From: Trichoplax sp. H2
Taxonomy: Eukaryota; Placozoa; Uniplacotomia; Trichoplacea
NCBI GenBank assembly: GCA_003344405.1
Contig: NOWV01000073.1
Location: forward strand, 62,001-126,000
DNA length: 64,000 bases
Reading direction: 5' to 3'
The notes beneath the pieces were generated by a model that was not told where the DNA came from, searched no databases, and saw only the letters and a program-made list of their open reading frames with translations. Both the position numbers and the translations under genes were made by a program. This document shows positions 37,116 to 47,443 of this stretch, piece after piece. Positions within the stretch are counted from its first letter, which is position 1. Every line of letters starts with the position of its first letter.

Positions 37116-38498
37116 TTCTTGTCAATTTTTTTCCAATTTAGCAGTTAATACATTCAGTAGTCATTTAGCATATGCACTTTGATAAACGGTGCATGTGATA
37201 TTTAGTGTAATTTACACTTCATCACAAGCTAGCAAGAAATACCTAGCAGACCGTTTGGCCTAATAACACAAGATGCTAGAGGAAGCTCTTTGTTGAAGTA
37301 TACTTTATAATCGACTTGATCCCTTTACTCTATATCATGCAATATGCTTATTTTATTAGGAATTCAGGATAAGCTAAATTACGTCCAATTTTTTTAGAAC
37401 AAATCAAACCCTTAACGTTGGTCTCCAATTTGAGCCAGTAATTGCTTTCTAGCTTTAAGCCTTTACAGATTTGGAATTTGACAACTTGGGCAGAATCTTC
37501 GTCCAAGCCTCCACCCTCGTATACTTCGCTATATTAGCAATTTAGAATAAACAAATTCAACTAAATTACGTCCAACTCTTTCTCCAATTTTGAAAAAAGT
37601 AATTGCTTTGTAGCTTTAGGTCTTTGCAAGTTTGGAATTCGACAACTTGGATATGATCTTGATCAATGACTGTATCGTTGTACTCTCTGCTACCGCTGAT
37701 GATATCGTTGTTAATTTTAAATTGTAGATTGAGCAATCCAAAAGGAGAAACCCATTGAAATCTTCATACAACTGCTAAGGACGATCAAAGGCATTGATTT
37801 AGCATATAGATCAGGTCTACTCTAGCAGAAGCTTGCTCCAAGCTGTCGAGGGAAGCTGCTGCAAATGATGGAAGCAAGCCCGATACGACCGTATCATAGC
37901 AATACCGTATCTCCACGGTGTTGTTTGTAATCCAGGCTGTCAGTATCTTGCTCAATGCTCAGTATTAGGACCGCACTCTTACACTAAACAGTCTAGTATC
38001 ATAGTAAAGGCGAAAAGAATCGAGCTACTTGTTCGAACAAGTTTGCGGTGGTAATTAATTCATCAGCTGCGCTTGAGCTCTTCTGCTAGTAGCTGCTGCA
38101 CAGACTACAGAAATTACCTTAGCAAATGCCATAAAGCTCCTACAACGTGTCTAAAACTTTTTACAGTGTAAGCTGAACTTGCCGCAATCTTGTTTAGTGC
38201 TGCGTAAGATATAATATTGCAATCAATAGTTTGTAGCTGATGATCTTGATCGCTATTAACTAGAACACGAATGCTGCAGCTCTGCTTGTGATGGCATTAG
38301 TAGTCCCCGGTAATAAAGACGTAGTATATCCGTTTTCACTCTGTCAAAATCCTTAGCATAACAGTTCTCCTCTTGGATCGGATGCAGGATAATAACGATC
38401 ATTTCGGTTGGGTTTATATCAATGTAGATGATCGAACTGACCAAAATTAAACCAAATCAGCATCATTGGCTGTTGCAGAATAGAAACCCTACTTCCTC
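37116..38498. other. Divergent intergenic region with tandem duplication
   Basis: Lies between the start codons of photolyase paralogs A and B, so it should hold both promoters. Two imperfect copies of an element (about 37372-37510 and 37562-37675) share TAAATTACGTCCAA, TAGCTTTA and GACAACTTGG. A short minus-strand open frame at 38256-38444 resembles nothing known. Confidence 0.6.
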
Positions 38499-40040
38499 AT
38501 GTCATCTTCAAAGATACCTTGCACGCTGGTGTGGTTACGCCGAGATTTAAGATTAATTGATAATCCTGCATTATTTCATGCTGCAAAACGTGGTCAACTT
38601 ATTACTGTTTACATTTTCGATGAAGATTGCTCTGGCAAAAGGAGAACAGGCCAAGCTTGTTTATGGTGGCTGTATCATAGCTTGAAATCATTGCGTAATC
38701 AACTAAGCCAATGGAATATTCCTCTCATTGTGAAAAGCGGTAAAGATGCATTTACTATTTTAAAAAAGTTGCTCGATAGGTATAACGCTGATGCAATTTA
38801 TTGGAATCGTTGTTATGAACCATTTGAATATAATCGAGATTACTCGATTGAAAAAAGATTTGTGGCAAGAAAGATCAAAGTTGAAACCTACCAAGATAGG
38901 GTACTGTATGAACCATGGAAGGTCAAGAACGGTAAAGGACAACCATTTCAGCTGTTTCCATGCTACTGGAATCAGTGTTTGTCTTTACCACAGCCTCGGA
39001 AGCCTTACGATAAACCAAAATTTACTGTTCATAACCAAGGCTGTGTGGAATATAAGTATGACGATGCTGGTGTATGGCAATTATTGGCTTCAATAGCAGA
39101 TAATGATACGAGTACAAGGCTACAAGATTTCTGGCATCCAGGCGAGGAGGGAGCAATTCAAAAACTAAAACGCTTTATGAAGAATTCTTTAAAGGTTTAT
39201 TCAGAAAAAAGAGATTGCATTTGGTTAGATGCAACCTCCAATCTATCACCTTACTTACATTTCGGTGAGATTAGTCCTTTTACCATTTGGCATACAGCTT
39301 GTTTTATGCGCCATTCAACTACGAGATCAATATCCGTTCCATTGCATTGTACAAAGCGATACCTTACCGAACTAGGATGGAGGGAATTCACATGTCATTT
39401 ACTATTTCATTACCCAGATTTACCTGAAAAAAGTTTTAAATCCAATTTTCATCAGTTAAAGCTAGAAATTGATGAGGAGAAATTGCATGCATGGCAAAAT
39501 GGTAGCACCGGTTATCCAATTGTCGACGCAGGAATGAGACAACTCTCGCAAGCTGGTTTTATGCCTAATCGCGTCAGGATGATTGTGGCTTCATTTTTAA
39601 TTATGCATTTGTTAATCCCATGGCAGAAAGGAGAAGAATGGTTTTGGAATAGATTGGTGGATGCCGACTTAGCTCAAAGTGTATGCAATTGGCAATGGAT
39701 AGCTGGTTGTGGACCTGATGTAGCACCTTATTTTCGTATGTTCAACCCTGTAATCCAAGGCGAAAAATTTGATGCTGAAGGATACTATGTACGAAAATGG
39801 ATACCTGAAATTGCTAAATTACCTAATTCTTATGTTCAAAAACCGTGGGAAGCGCCTCCAACAATGTTAAAAATAGCAAATATAACGTTAGGAAAGACCT
39901 ATCCTCGACCAATAGTAGAACATAAAGTAGCTCGTGAACTAGCATTGGCTACGTATTCACAATTAAAGCGTAAGCGGGAACCACCGAGCAACAAGAATAA
40001 GAAGCGTAAACGAGCTAAAAAAGAAAAGTTAAAAGACTAA
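38499..40040 (+). CDS. Class I photolyase family protein, paralog B
   Basis: Intronless, 513 residues. Same two domains as its neighbours: LVWLRRDLRLIDNPALFHAA near the start, then SNLSPYLHFGEISPF, TGYPIVDAGMRQL and NWQW..GCGPD..PYFR. Using E. coli PhrB numbers, the substrate contacts Glu274, Trp277, Asn341, Met345 and Trp384 are all kept. The residue facing flavin N5, Asn378, is Ser here, and surface Trp306 is Leu. It therefore looks able to bind dimers but with altered flavin-radical chemistry (inference). The tail KNKKRKRAKKEKLKD is a strong nuclear localisation signal. The first 110 codons are nearly identical to paralog C; the rest has diverged much more. Confidence 0.95.
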   Translation: MSSSKIPCTLVWLRRDLRLIDNPALFHAAKRGQLITVYIFDEDCSGKRRTGQACLWWLYHSLKSLRNQLSQWNIPLIVKSGKDAFTILKKLLDRYNADAIYWNRCYEPFEYNRDYSIEKRFVARKIKVETYQDRVLYEPWKVKNGKGQPFQLFPCYWNQCLSLPQPRKPYDKPKFTVHNQGCVEYKYDDAGVWQLLASIADNDTSTRLQDFWHPGEEGAIQKLKRFMKNSLKVYSEKRDCIWLDATSNLSPYLHFGEISPFTIWHTACFMRHSTTRSISVPLHCTKRYLTELGWREFTCHLLFHYPDLPEKSFKSNFHQLKLEIDEEKLHAWQNGSTGYPIVDAGMRQLSQAGFMPNRVRMIVASFLIMHLLIPWQKGEEWFWNRLVDADLAQSVCNWQWIAGCGPDVAPYFRMFNPVIQGEKFDAEGYYVRKWIPEIAKLPNSYVQKPWEAPPTMLKIANITLGKTYPRPIVEHKVARELALATYSQLKRKREPPSNKNKKRKRAKKEKLKD

Positions 40041-41094
40041 TATGGAGCTTTGTCTACATCACGGGATATACGTGTACAAAGATGAATTGATCACTGTTTA
40101 TTGCGGTGTTGCCTTGCAATGCTCCGTACTCTGGTATTACGGTGTAGCTCTTTCTAATGTAAATAGATTGGATAGTTTAATTTAATACTACTATTAATTA
40201 TTGTTCTCGAATTGAGTCACCATTGACCGAAGCTTACACTTGAGCTTTATTTCAAGTATGTTGTCTTCAATTAAAATTGAGGTAATCTTTTCTTACTAAT
40301 AATGCGATTCCATTCTAAATTGCTTTTCGAGTAATCAATATTAATCCACGATCAACTAGAAATACTTGGCACTTTCCAGTGCCATGACAGCTTCTATTTA
40401 TATAGGTATCTATAACGTTGTGCCATATACCTTGGTAAAACTTGGTGTTGTAGTTGAATCACGATAATCTTTATACCTTCACTAAATTAAACACATTGTC
40501 CTTCTAGATCGAATTTTGAGTTTATTATTATTATTAATCACACATATCCGTATATAACGACCGATGACAAGAATTAATACTGCTAGTTCTAGGTCGATGC
40601 TATCCTATCATGGCTATAATGGCCAATGACTAGATCCATCTAGAGGTTGACAGTAGATTACTAGGAAAATCATGCATTGCAATAGCTCACTGTATGCGTG
40701 CATGCTTAACTGGTCAAATTTAGGCGAAATTGAAAAGTTTGCTGTGATATTTCTGTATATTCATGGAGTACAATTGGGTCCAAATTTCTACCTGCCAACA
40801 GTGGGAGGACACGAATCAGACCACTAAAGAAACCATGGATTAATAGTGGTCAAGTCATTCTACGCGTATAGTCATAGACTACTATACTAGAAGATGTCCA
40901 TTGGATTCTGAAGACTTTTATGTCGTATCGAAGTCATCAATAGAAGATTAGAAGGATAACAGAATGGATCATGTACCTAAAGAACCTTTCTATTTCTACT
41001 CGTACGCACACTCTACTCTCGTATCATAAGGTACCTCCCTATTTTAGAGATTCTGTTCTCTCCACAGTTTACGCCTACTGCATTCTGAGATAAG

Positions 41095-42010
41095 TGGCCA
41101 TCCCATCTGATTGCATTACATTACCAGACATTACTGCACAATAGTTGTACCTAATGCAAATGCAAGTGAATTGGACTTGATTTGGACTGGGTAAAATTGT
41201 GCAGCAGGTCCCGTCTGATTGCATTACATTACCGGAGACTACTGGACAATAGTTTAGCCTAAAGCATCCGAGTGAATTGGATTTGATTTGGACTGGGTCA
41301 AAATTGTGCAGTAGGTCGCATGTGATTGCTTTACATTACCAGAGACGACTGGACAATAGTTTTACCTAATGCAAATGCTAGTAAATTAAAATTTGATTTG
41401 GACTGGGTAAAAATTGTGCAGTAGGTCCCATGTGATTGCATTACATTACCAGAGACGACTGCACAATCGTTTTACCTAATACAAATGCAAGAAAATTAAA
41501 ATTTGATTTGGACCGGGTAAAAATTGTGCAGTAGGTCCCGTCTGATTGCATTACTGTACAGTACATTACCAGAGACGACTGCACAATCGTTTTACCTAAT
41601 GCAAATGCAAGTGAATTAAAATTTGATTTGGACTGGGTAAAAATTGTGCAGTAGGTCCTATGTAATTGCATTACTGTACATTGCCAGAGACAACTGCACA
41701 TTTGCACGATAGTTTTACCTGATGCAAATGCAAGTGAATTAAAATTTGATTTGGACTTGATCAAAATTGTGCAGTAGGTCCCATGTGATTGCATTACTTT
41801 GCCAGAGACGACTGCACAATAGTTTTACCTAATGCAAATACAAGTGAAATAAAATTTGATTTGGACTGAGTCAAAATTGCGTAGTAGGTCCCGTCTGATT
41901 GCTCTACTGTACATTACCAGAGACGACTGCACAATCATTTTACCTAATGCAAATGCAAGTGAAATAAAATTTGATTTGGACTGGGTCAAAATTGTACAGT
42001 AAGTCATGTT
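41095..42010. repeat. Minisatellite, about 8 copies of a 105-120 bp unit
   Basis: Units carry ATTGCATTAC, CCAGAGACGACTGCACAAT, TTTTACCTAATGCAAATGC, AAATTTGATTTGGACTGGG and TTGTGCAGTAGGTCCC in order. Some copies contain an inserted GTAC palindrome. Open frames on the minus strand (41441-41794, 41825-42007) just translate the repeat. It separates photolyase paralogs B and C. Confidence 0.9.
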
Positions 42011-42174
42011 GCGCTACGTGAATTTATTTTTCCCGCGAATTCAAAGGTCATACTATCAACAATAGGATTGTATGTAGCACTGATTACCATACTGTACTAC
42101 CGTGGTAAAGCATCGAGAATATTCCGGACCGGCACCGTAGAACTGCTCTATACAAAAGTACTGCATTGGATATC

Positions 42175-42925
42175 AAATGACCATGGAAATACGATCATCA
42201 CCGTCTGGGTAGTAGGCTATTTCATGGATCATTTAACAACCAACAAATTGAAGTTTGTATGGCACAGTTTTAAAGGGTATAGGATCATTTTAAACAAATT
42301 GAATTGAGTGCTTTTGTATGGTATGGTATAGTTTTACAGTGCTGGATGGGTAAAATCGGCTTCGGTTTAGACAATTCTTGAAATTGTCCGCTACCTCGAT
42401 TGACGTAATCAAAAATGCCAAATTTAAATAATTTAAATAAATTAAATAACGACCTTGATGGCGATCATCAGCGTGCGGTAGTAGGTCCGGTGGTAGCCTA
42501 TTTCATGGATCATCAACAAACAAATTGAAGTGCTTATGTATGGCACAGTTTGATGGATCATTTTCAACATACTGTATGGAAGTGCTTTTGTATGGCACAA
42601 TTTTACAGTGCTGGAATATGGCGATCATCACCGAGCGGTGGCAGCCTATGTCATGGATCATTTTAAACAGATTGAATTGTGAACTTTTGTATGGCATGGC
42701 ATAGTTTTACAGTGCTGGATGGGTAAAATCGGCTTCAGTTTGGACAATTTTTCAAATTGTCCGCTGCCTCCATTGACGTGATCAAAAATGCAAAATTGAA
42801 CGACCCTGATGATCATCATTTCAATACGCTTAGAGAAGGGTCTCTCGTGATGATCACCGTCCAGGTGAGGTCCGGTGGTAGCCTATTTCATGGATCATTT
42901 TAAATAAAACAAAATTGAAGTGCTT
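42175..42925. repeat. Irregular tandem repeats
   Basis: About four partial copies of a 150-300 bp unit containing CGATCATCACCG, GGTAGCCTATTTCATGGATC, ATTGAAGTGCTTTTGTATGG and TTTTACAGTGCTGG. Copies are truncated differently; two also share TGGGTAAAATCGGCTTC. Not related in sequence to the adjacent minisatellite. Confidence 0.8.
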
Positions 42926-43354
42926 TTTACTGTTGACGATGCTGTACAGTATGCCGCTATAAACTCCTCCAGAATGAACAGCGAGATTTATACTGTAGTA
43001 TATTGATAAATAAATCAATAAAAATCAACCAATTCTCCAACAATAATCCAACCCTTGTCCAAATGTCGACCTCATGCGCTGTACTTGCACGATACTACAC
43101 AGCACACTGGTATATTGTATAGACCCTCCAAGACCAATTGAGACACTGATAGATTAGACTATGATGACCTTTACTCATAGGTTAATGACATTATTCAATA
43201 GCCCAAGCAGTTATCCAATAACAATGCAGCCTTGTCCACAGTCGATCTCATTGACCGCCAATAAGTATCTCCTCATGCAATCTGGATGCTGATCAACTCT
43301 ATTTTAACCACGGTACATAGCATTTTAGCCTAGGAATTACCCTATTTTATCATC

Positions 43355-44863
43355 ATGTCATCAAAGATACCTTGCACACTGGTGTGGTTACGCCGAGATT
43401 TAAGACTCATTGATAATCCTGCATTATTTCATGCTGCAAAACGTGGTCAACTTATCACTGTTTACATTTTCGATGAAGATTGCTCTGGCAAGAGGAAAGC
43501 AGGCCAAGCTTGTTTATGGTGGCTGTATCATAGCTTGAAATCATTGCATAATCAACTAAGCCAATGGAATATTCCCCTTATTATGAAAAGTGGTAATGAT
43601 GCATTTACTATTTTAAAGGAGTTGCTCGATAGTTATAACGCCGATGCAATTTATTGGAATCGTTGTTATGAACCATTTGAATATAATCGAGATTGCTCGA
43701 TAGAAGAAAAATTAAAAATGGAAAACGTTACCGTTGAAACCTATCAAGATAGAGTATTATTCGAACCATGGACAATCAAGACAGCCAAAGGAGGACCTGT
43801 ACAGATATATGTTCACTTCTGGAATCAGTGCTTGTCATTACCACAACCTCGCAAACCTTACGACAAACCTAAATTTAAGAATCAAACTGGGTGCCAAAGT
43901 AAATGCGATGAGCCAGCAGTGTGGCAACGATTGGCCAAATTATCACAGGATATGCCAATGAAATTACAAGATTTCTGGCATCCAGGCGAGGAGCAAGCAA
44001 TTTCAAAACTAAAATCCTTTATTAAAAATTCATTAAATGCTTATGCAGAAAAGAGTCAATGCCTGCGGTTAAATACAACATCCAATTTATCACCTTACTT
44101 ACATTTCGGTGAGATTAGCCCTTTCACTGTCTGGCATAGTGTTCGTCACGCATCCTCCTCTGCAGAGCCACCTGCAGTCAAATCAGAAAGCTTAAAACAA
44201 TATCTTCGTTCGCTAGGATGGAGAGAATACACATGCCACTTACTATTTCATTACCCTGATTTACCTCAGAAATGTTTTCGATCCAGTTTTGAGCAATTAA
44301 AACTACAAGTCGATCCAGTCAAATTGCAATCATGGCAGCAAGGTAACACCGGTTATCCAGTTGTTGATGCTGGCATGCGCCAACTCTCAGTGGCAGGTAT
44401 CATGCCGAATCGTCTTCGAATGATTGTGGCGTCATTTTTAATTAAGCACTTATTAGTCCCATGGCAAAAAGGAGAAGAATGGTTCTGGAGCAAATTAATT
44501 GATGCTGATTTAGCTCAAAATGCATTCAATTGGCAATGGGCAGCCGGAAGTGGACCTAACGCATGTCCTTATTTTCGCGTTTTTAACCCGATAACCCAAG
44601 GTGAAAAGTTTGATGCCGATGGTTATTATGTGCGAAAGTGGATACCTGAACTTGCTGCATTGCCTAACGCGTACATACATAAACCATGGGAAGCACCTTC
44701 TACTGTATTAAAGAAAGCAAATATAGTACTAGGTAAAACGTATCCTCGACCAATAGTACAACACAAAGCAGCTCGTGAACTTGCTTTAGCTACATTTGGA
44801 CAAACCAAGCGTAAGCAAGAACCTCCAACAAGCAACAGCAATAAACGAGTAAAAGAAGAGTAG
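43355..44863 (+). CDS. Class I photolyase family protein, paralog C
   Basis: Intronless, 502 residues, same orientation as paralog B and 3.3 kb downstream. Domains and signatures are as in B (SNLSPYLHFGEISPF, TGYPVVDAGMRQL, NWQWAAGSGPN..PYFR). In E. coli PhrB numbering, Asn341, Met345, Asn378 and Trp384 are kept and Trp306 is Leu. Glu274 is Ser: the segment reads RSLGWRE where A and B have TEFGWRD and TELGWRE. This glutamate contacts the dimer and is important for repair in the bacterial enzyme, so activity may be reduced (inference). The tail KRKQEPP..NKRVKEE is basic but weaker than in B. Codons 1-110 match B almost base for base. Confidence 0.95.
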   Translation: MSSKIPCTLVWLRRDLRLIDNPALFHAAKRGQLITVYIFDEDCSGKRKAGQACLWWLYHSLKSLHNQLSQWNIPLIMKSGNDAFTILKELLDSYNADAIYWNRCYEPFEYNRDCSIEEKLKMENVTVETYQDRVLFEPWTIKTAKGGPVQIYVHFWNQCLSLPQPRKPYDKPKFKNQTGCQSKCDEPAVWQRLAKLSQDMPMKLQDFWHPGEEQAISKLKSFIKNSLNAYAEKSQCLRLNTTSNLSPYLHFGEISPFTVWHSVRHASSSAEPPAVKSESLKQYLRSLGWREYTCHLLFHYPDLPQKCFRSSFEQLKLQVDPVKLQSWQQGNTGYPVVDAGMRQLSVAGIMPNRLRMIVASFLIKHLLVPWQKGEEWFWSKLIDADLAQNAFNWQWAAGSGPNACPYFRVFNPITQGEKFDADGYYVRKWIPELAALPNAYIHKPWEAPSTVLKKANIVLGKTYPRPIVQHKAARELALATFGQTKRKQEPPTSNSNKRVKEE

Positions 44864-46285
44864 GTTACAAAAATGGGGTTAGACCATATCCTACAAGATT
44901 ATGTAAACGGATGCTGTAGTAGTATGCACGAATTTGAGCAAGTATTTTAATATCGAAAAATTGGAATATCATGTCGTCGAAGATTACCTTTAAATGTCTG
45001 CTGTAGTAATATGCGAAAATTGAAGGTGTATTTTGTTTTATGTGAAGAACCCATTTCACTTCTGCTGAACATGTTAGCCGTATTGAACTCGCCATTTTAA
45101 AATCGTTATTCATATAAAGTAATTACTACCAATCTATCTGTAGTTTGTTTTGCGCAAAGTTTCACTAATTCATATAACTTTCACCAGCTTGGATTGATAT
45201 ACTGTAGTCATGGAAAGCAAGGAGACTAGATCACTTTCATGCAATCGTTTTAAAAATGATTCACTCTTATCTATTTATTCAAGGATCAATTCTTAGTTCC
45301 AATTGCCCACAGTTATCATCACGGTGTTTCGCTTGTTTTAAATTTGTTAGGATAAATCTTTAAGTAGATGCTATTTCGTTCTGTATCAAAAATGCTTGCC
45401 ATTGAGTCATAATTAATTATAATGAGAATTGCGAGTACATCATATGATTGGCGCTACAGTAGTAAAAGCTGTTTTAAAAATTTTTAAATTGTGTCTGGCA
45501 AGTACTTGCAAATCACCTGTAAACATACAACCGAATAAGCATATTTGATTAATAATTATATTTTTAGTCTGTTGTCGTAGATCTACTATCATTCATGCAG
45601 TCCGATTGTGAAGTATAACCTACAGATTTTGTAACGTTTTCGTCATAAGTACTATGTATCCACGGAATTAAAATAAATTTCTTAGGATCTAGGAAAAGAA
45701 ATTCTTGGAACAAATTTGCTATGATGAGGATAACTGATCTGCAACAGTGCCACGGATATTTTAATTGATTATTTTCATATCTGATCTACGCTCTACTATG
45801 TACAGTCTGCAGTAAATTAAATTCCTCATCATAGATTGTTTATTTTTACTTTTGATAAGCTAGAACGATAGGTACGGTAATCCACGAAGAATCAATTACA
45901 TGAAGAACAAGTATCACGTTAAGCGTTTCCATAACAGTATATTAATGAGATAGTAATAATTTATATTAACGTCAAGATTGAGTTAAAATTTTAGCAGAAT
46001 TAGCATGAAACAAAACTACTCTAAATAGTTGAATACGTGCGTTAACAGTGCAGAGCGTTATCGAAAATTTGCCGAGCTGGTCAATATTAGCCCTACCGAT
46101 AGGATATTAATCATGGCCAATCCTTACTAGAAGTAATCGTGCAAGCAAGAATTTGCTTGGTTTAACTTATAAATTCAAATTTTATCTATTTAAATGGTTG
46201 TCGCAAGCAGTATCACGCTATTTATCGATCTGCCGAATTGGCTTACTACGTTTTGAACTGTTTATGCTTGCAATAATTCAGTCCG
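44864..46285. other. Spacer, no gene seen
   Basis: Between photolyase C and the gag-like gene, transcribed toward each other. AT-rich, no recognisable exon or repeat. Confidence 0.5.
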
Positions 46286-47443
46286 TTAGACGTGCGATTC
46301 AGTGGAACAATAATTCTGACAATCAGCGAGTTTGGCAGCTTCTATTGCTGATGCAGGCTTTTGCTCCAGTATATTTTGAAATTGAGCATCCATTAAAGAA
46401 GATCGTAACTTTTCTAGAAGGAAAAGATCTTTAGTCGACATGCCAGTAACACGCTTCCAATGCTCAAGTGTATCACTGCCCTGTTTAATAAATTCTTCAA
46501 ATCCTTCTTGATTGTTTTTGCTTGCAAAAAATCGCGATCGGCATTCATCAAAGTCCGGCTTACATTCTCGTTTTAATTCCTGGATGAAATTATCATAACT
46601 CTCTTGTCTCATCTTGCAATATAAACTTTTGGCTTTACCGATTAAAGAATTTTCTAATCTCAAAAAACGTTCTTCTTTTGGCCACCCTTGCAACTGTGAA
46701 ATCATATTAAATCTGCGAATGAACATTTCAATATCTTCATTTTTATCCATTTGAAACGATTCGGTTAATCCTTCCTCTTGCAGCGATGAGGCTAACGAAT
46801 ATTTCGACGGCGAGGAAACTAAATCCTTGTTGTTGCCTCCTGATTTAGATTTACATGAGCTATGACCAACCGATATTCGCCTCGTGGGCAACGATAAAGA
46901 ATCATTGGATGATGGACCCTGATTACTACAGAAAATATCATCCACAGCCTCTTCCCTTTCTTGCACTGAGCTGTGATCGTTAGGAATATCATCCCTTGAC
47001 TGAACTGGAACTTTATGTAGAAAAATAAAATTTAAAATCTATCCTGAAGAATACCATCACGATAACAATTTAATCCTGCTTACCATCTAGAAATTGTTGA
47101 AATTCGTCTTGATATTTAAGGAATGTTTTTTCGAGTTCTAATGCAATTTTCTCTCTAGGCTTCTTATTGGTACATAATTTAAATCTTATATATCGACGCC
47201 ATGAAACCATATAAGAGCCTCTAGCAGCTTGAATTAAGCCATGTATGAATCCTTTAAGGGCTTCTTCCGGTAATTTATCTACCTTATTAATTATACTTGC
47301 CTTCAGAGCAGTCATCCATTGATCATCATAGACGTGGGATGTTGTGATATTATTGCTACTGATAGATGTAACCTGTTGAACGATAAAATAAAATCATTAG
47401 TGAAACTATTTCAATAAAATTCAGCCCTAATAAGTACCTCCAT
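46286..47443 (-). CDS. Spliced gag-like protein, probably domesticated
   Basis: Model: 47443-47438 (two codons, ME), 47372-47084, 47010-46286, giving 339 residues; all junctions keep frame. The C-terminal half resembles the capsid part of Ty3-type gag, as in Arc and PNMA (MFIRRFNMISQLQGWPKEER, then RLENSLIGKAKSLYCKM). The N-terminal half (KLPEEALKGFIHGLIQAARG) is of unknown type and is followed by a Ser-rich linker. No zinc knuckle, protease, polymerase or LTR is next to it, and the introns argue against a live element. The true start may lie further upstream: the frame continues through a basic RRKKRAKL stretch before the ATG, which could be part of a further exon. Function unknown. Confidence 0.7.

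Noticed and set aside
41441-42007. Open frames of 117 and 60 codons with repeated KSKSNFNSLAFALGKTIVQ
   Set aside because: They translate the minisatellite; unit length varies and neighbouring units close the frame.
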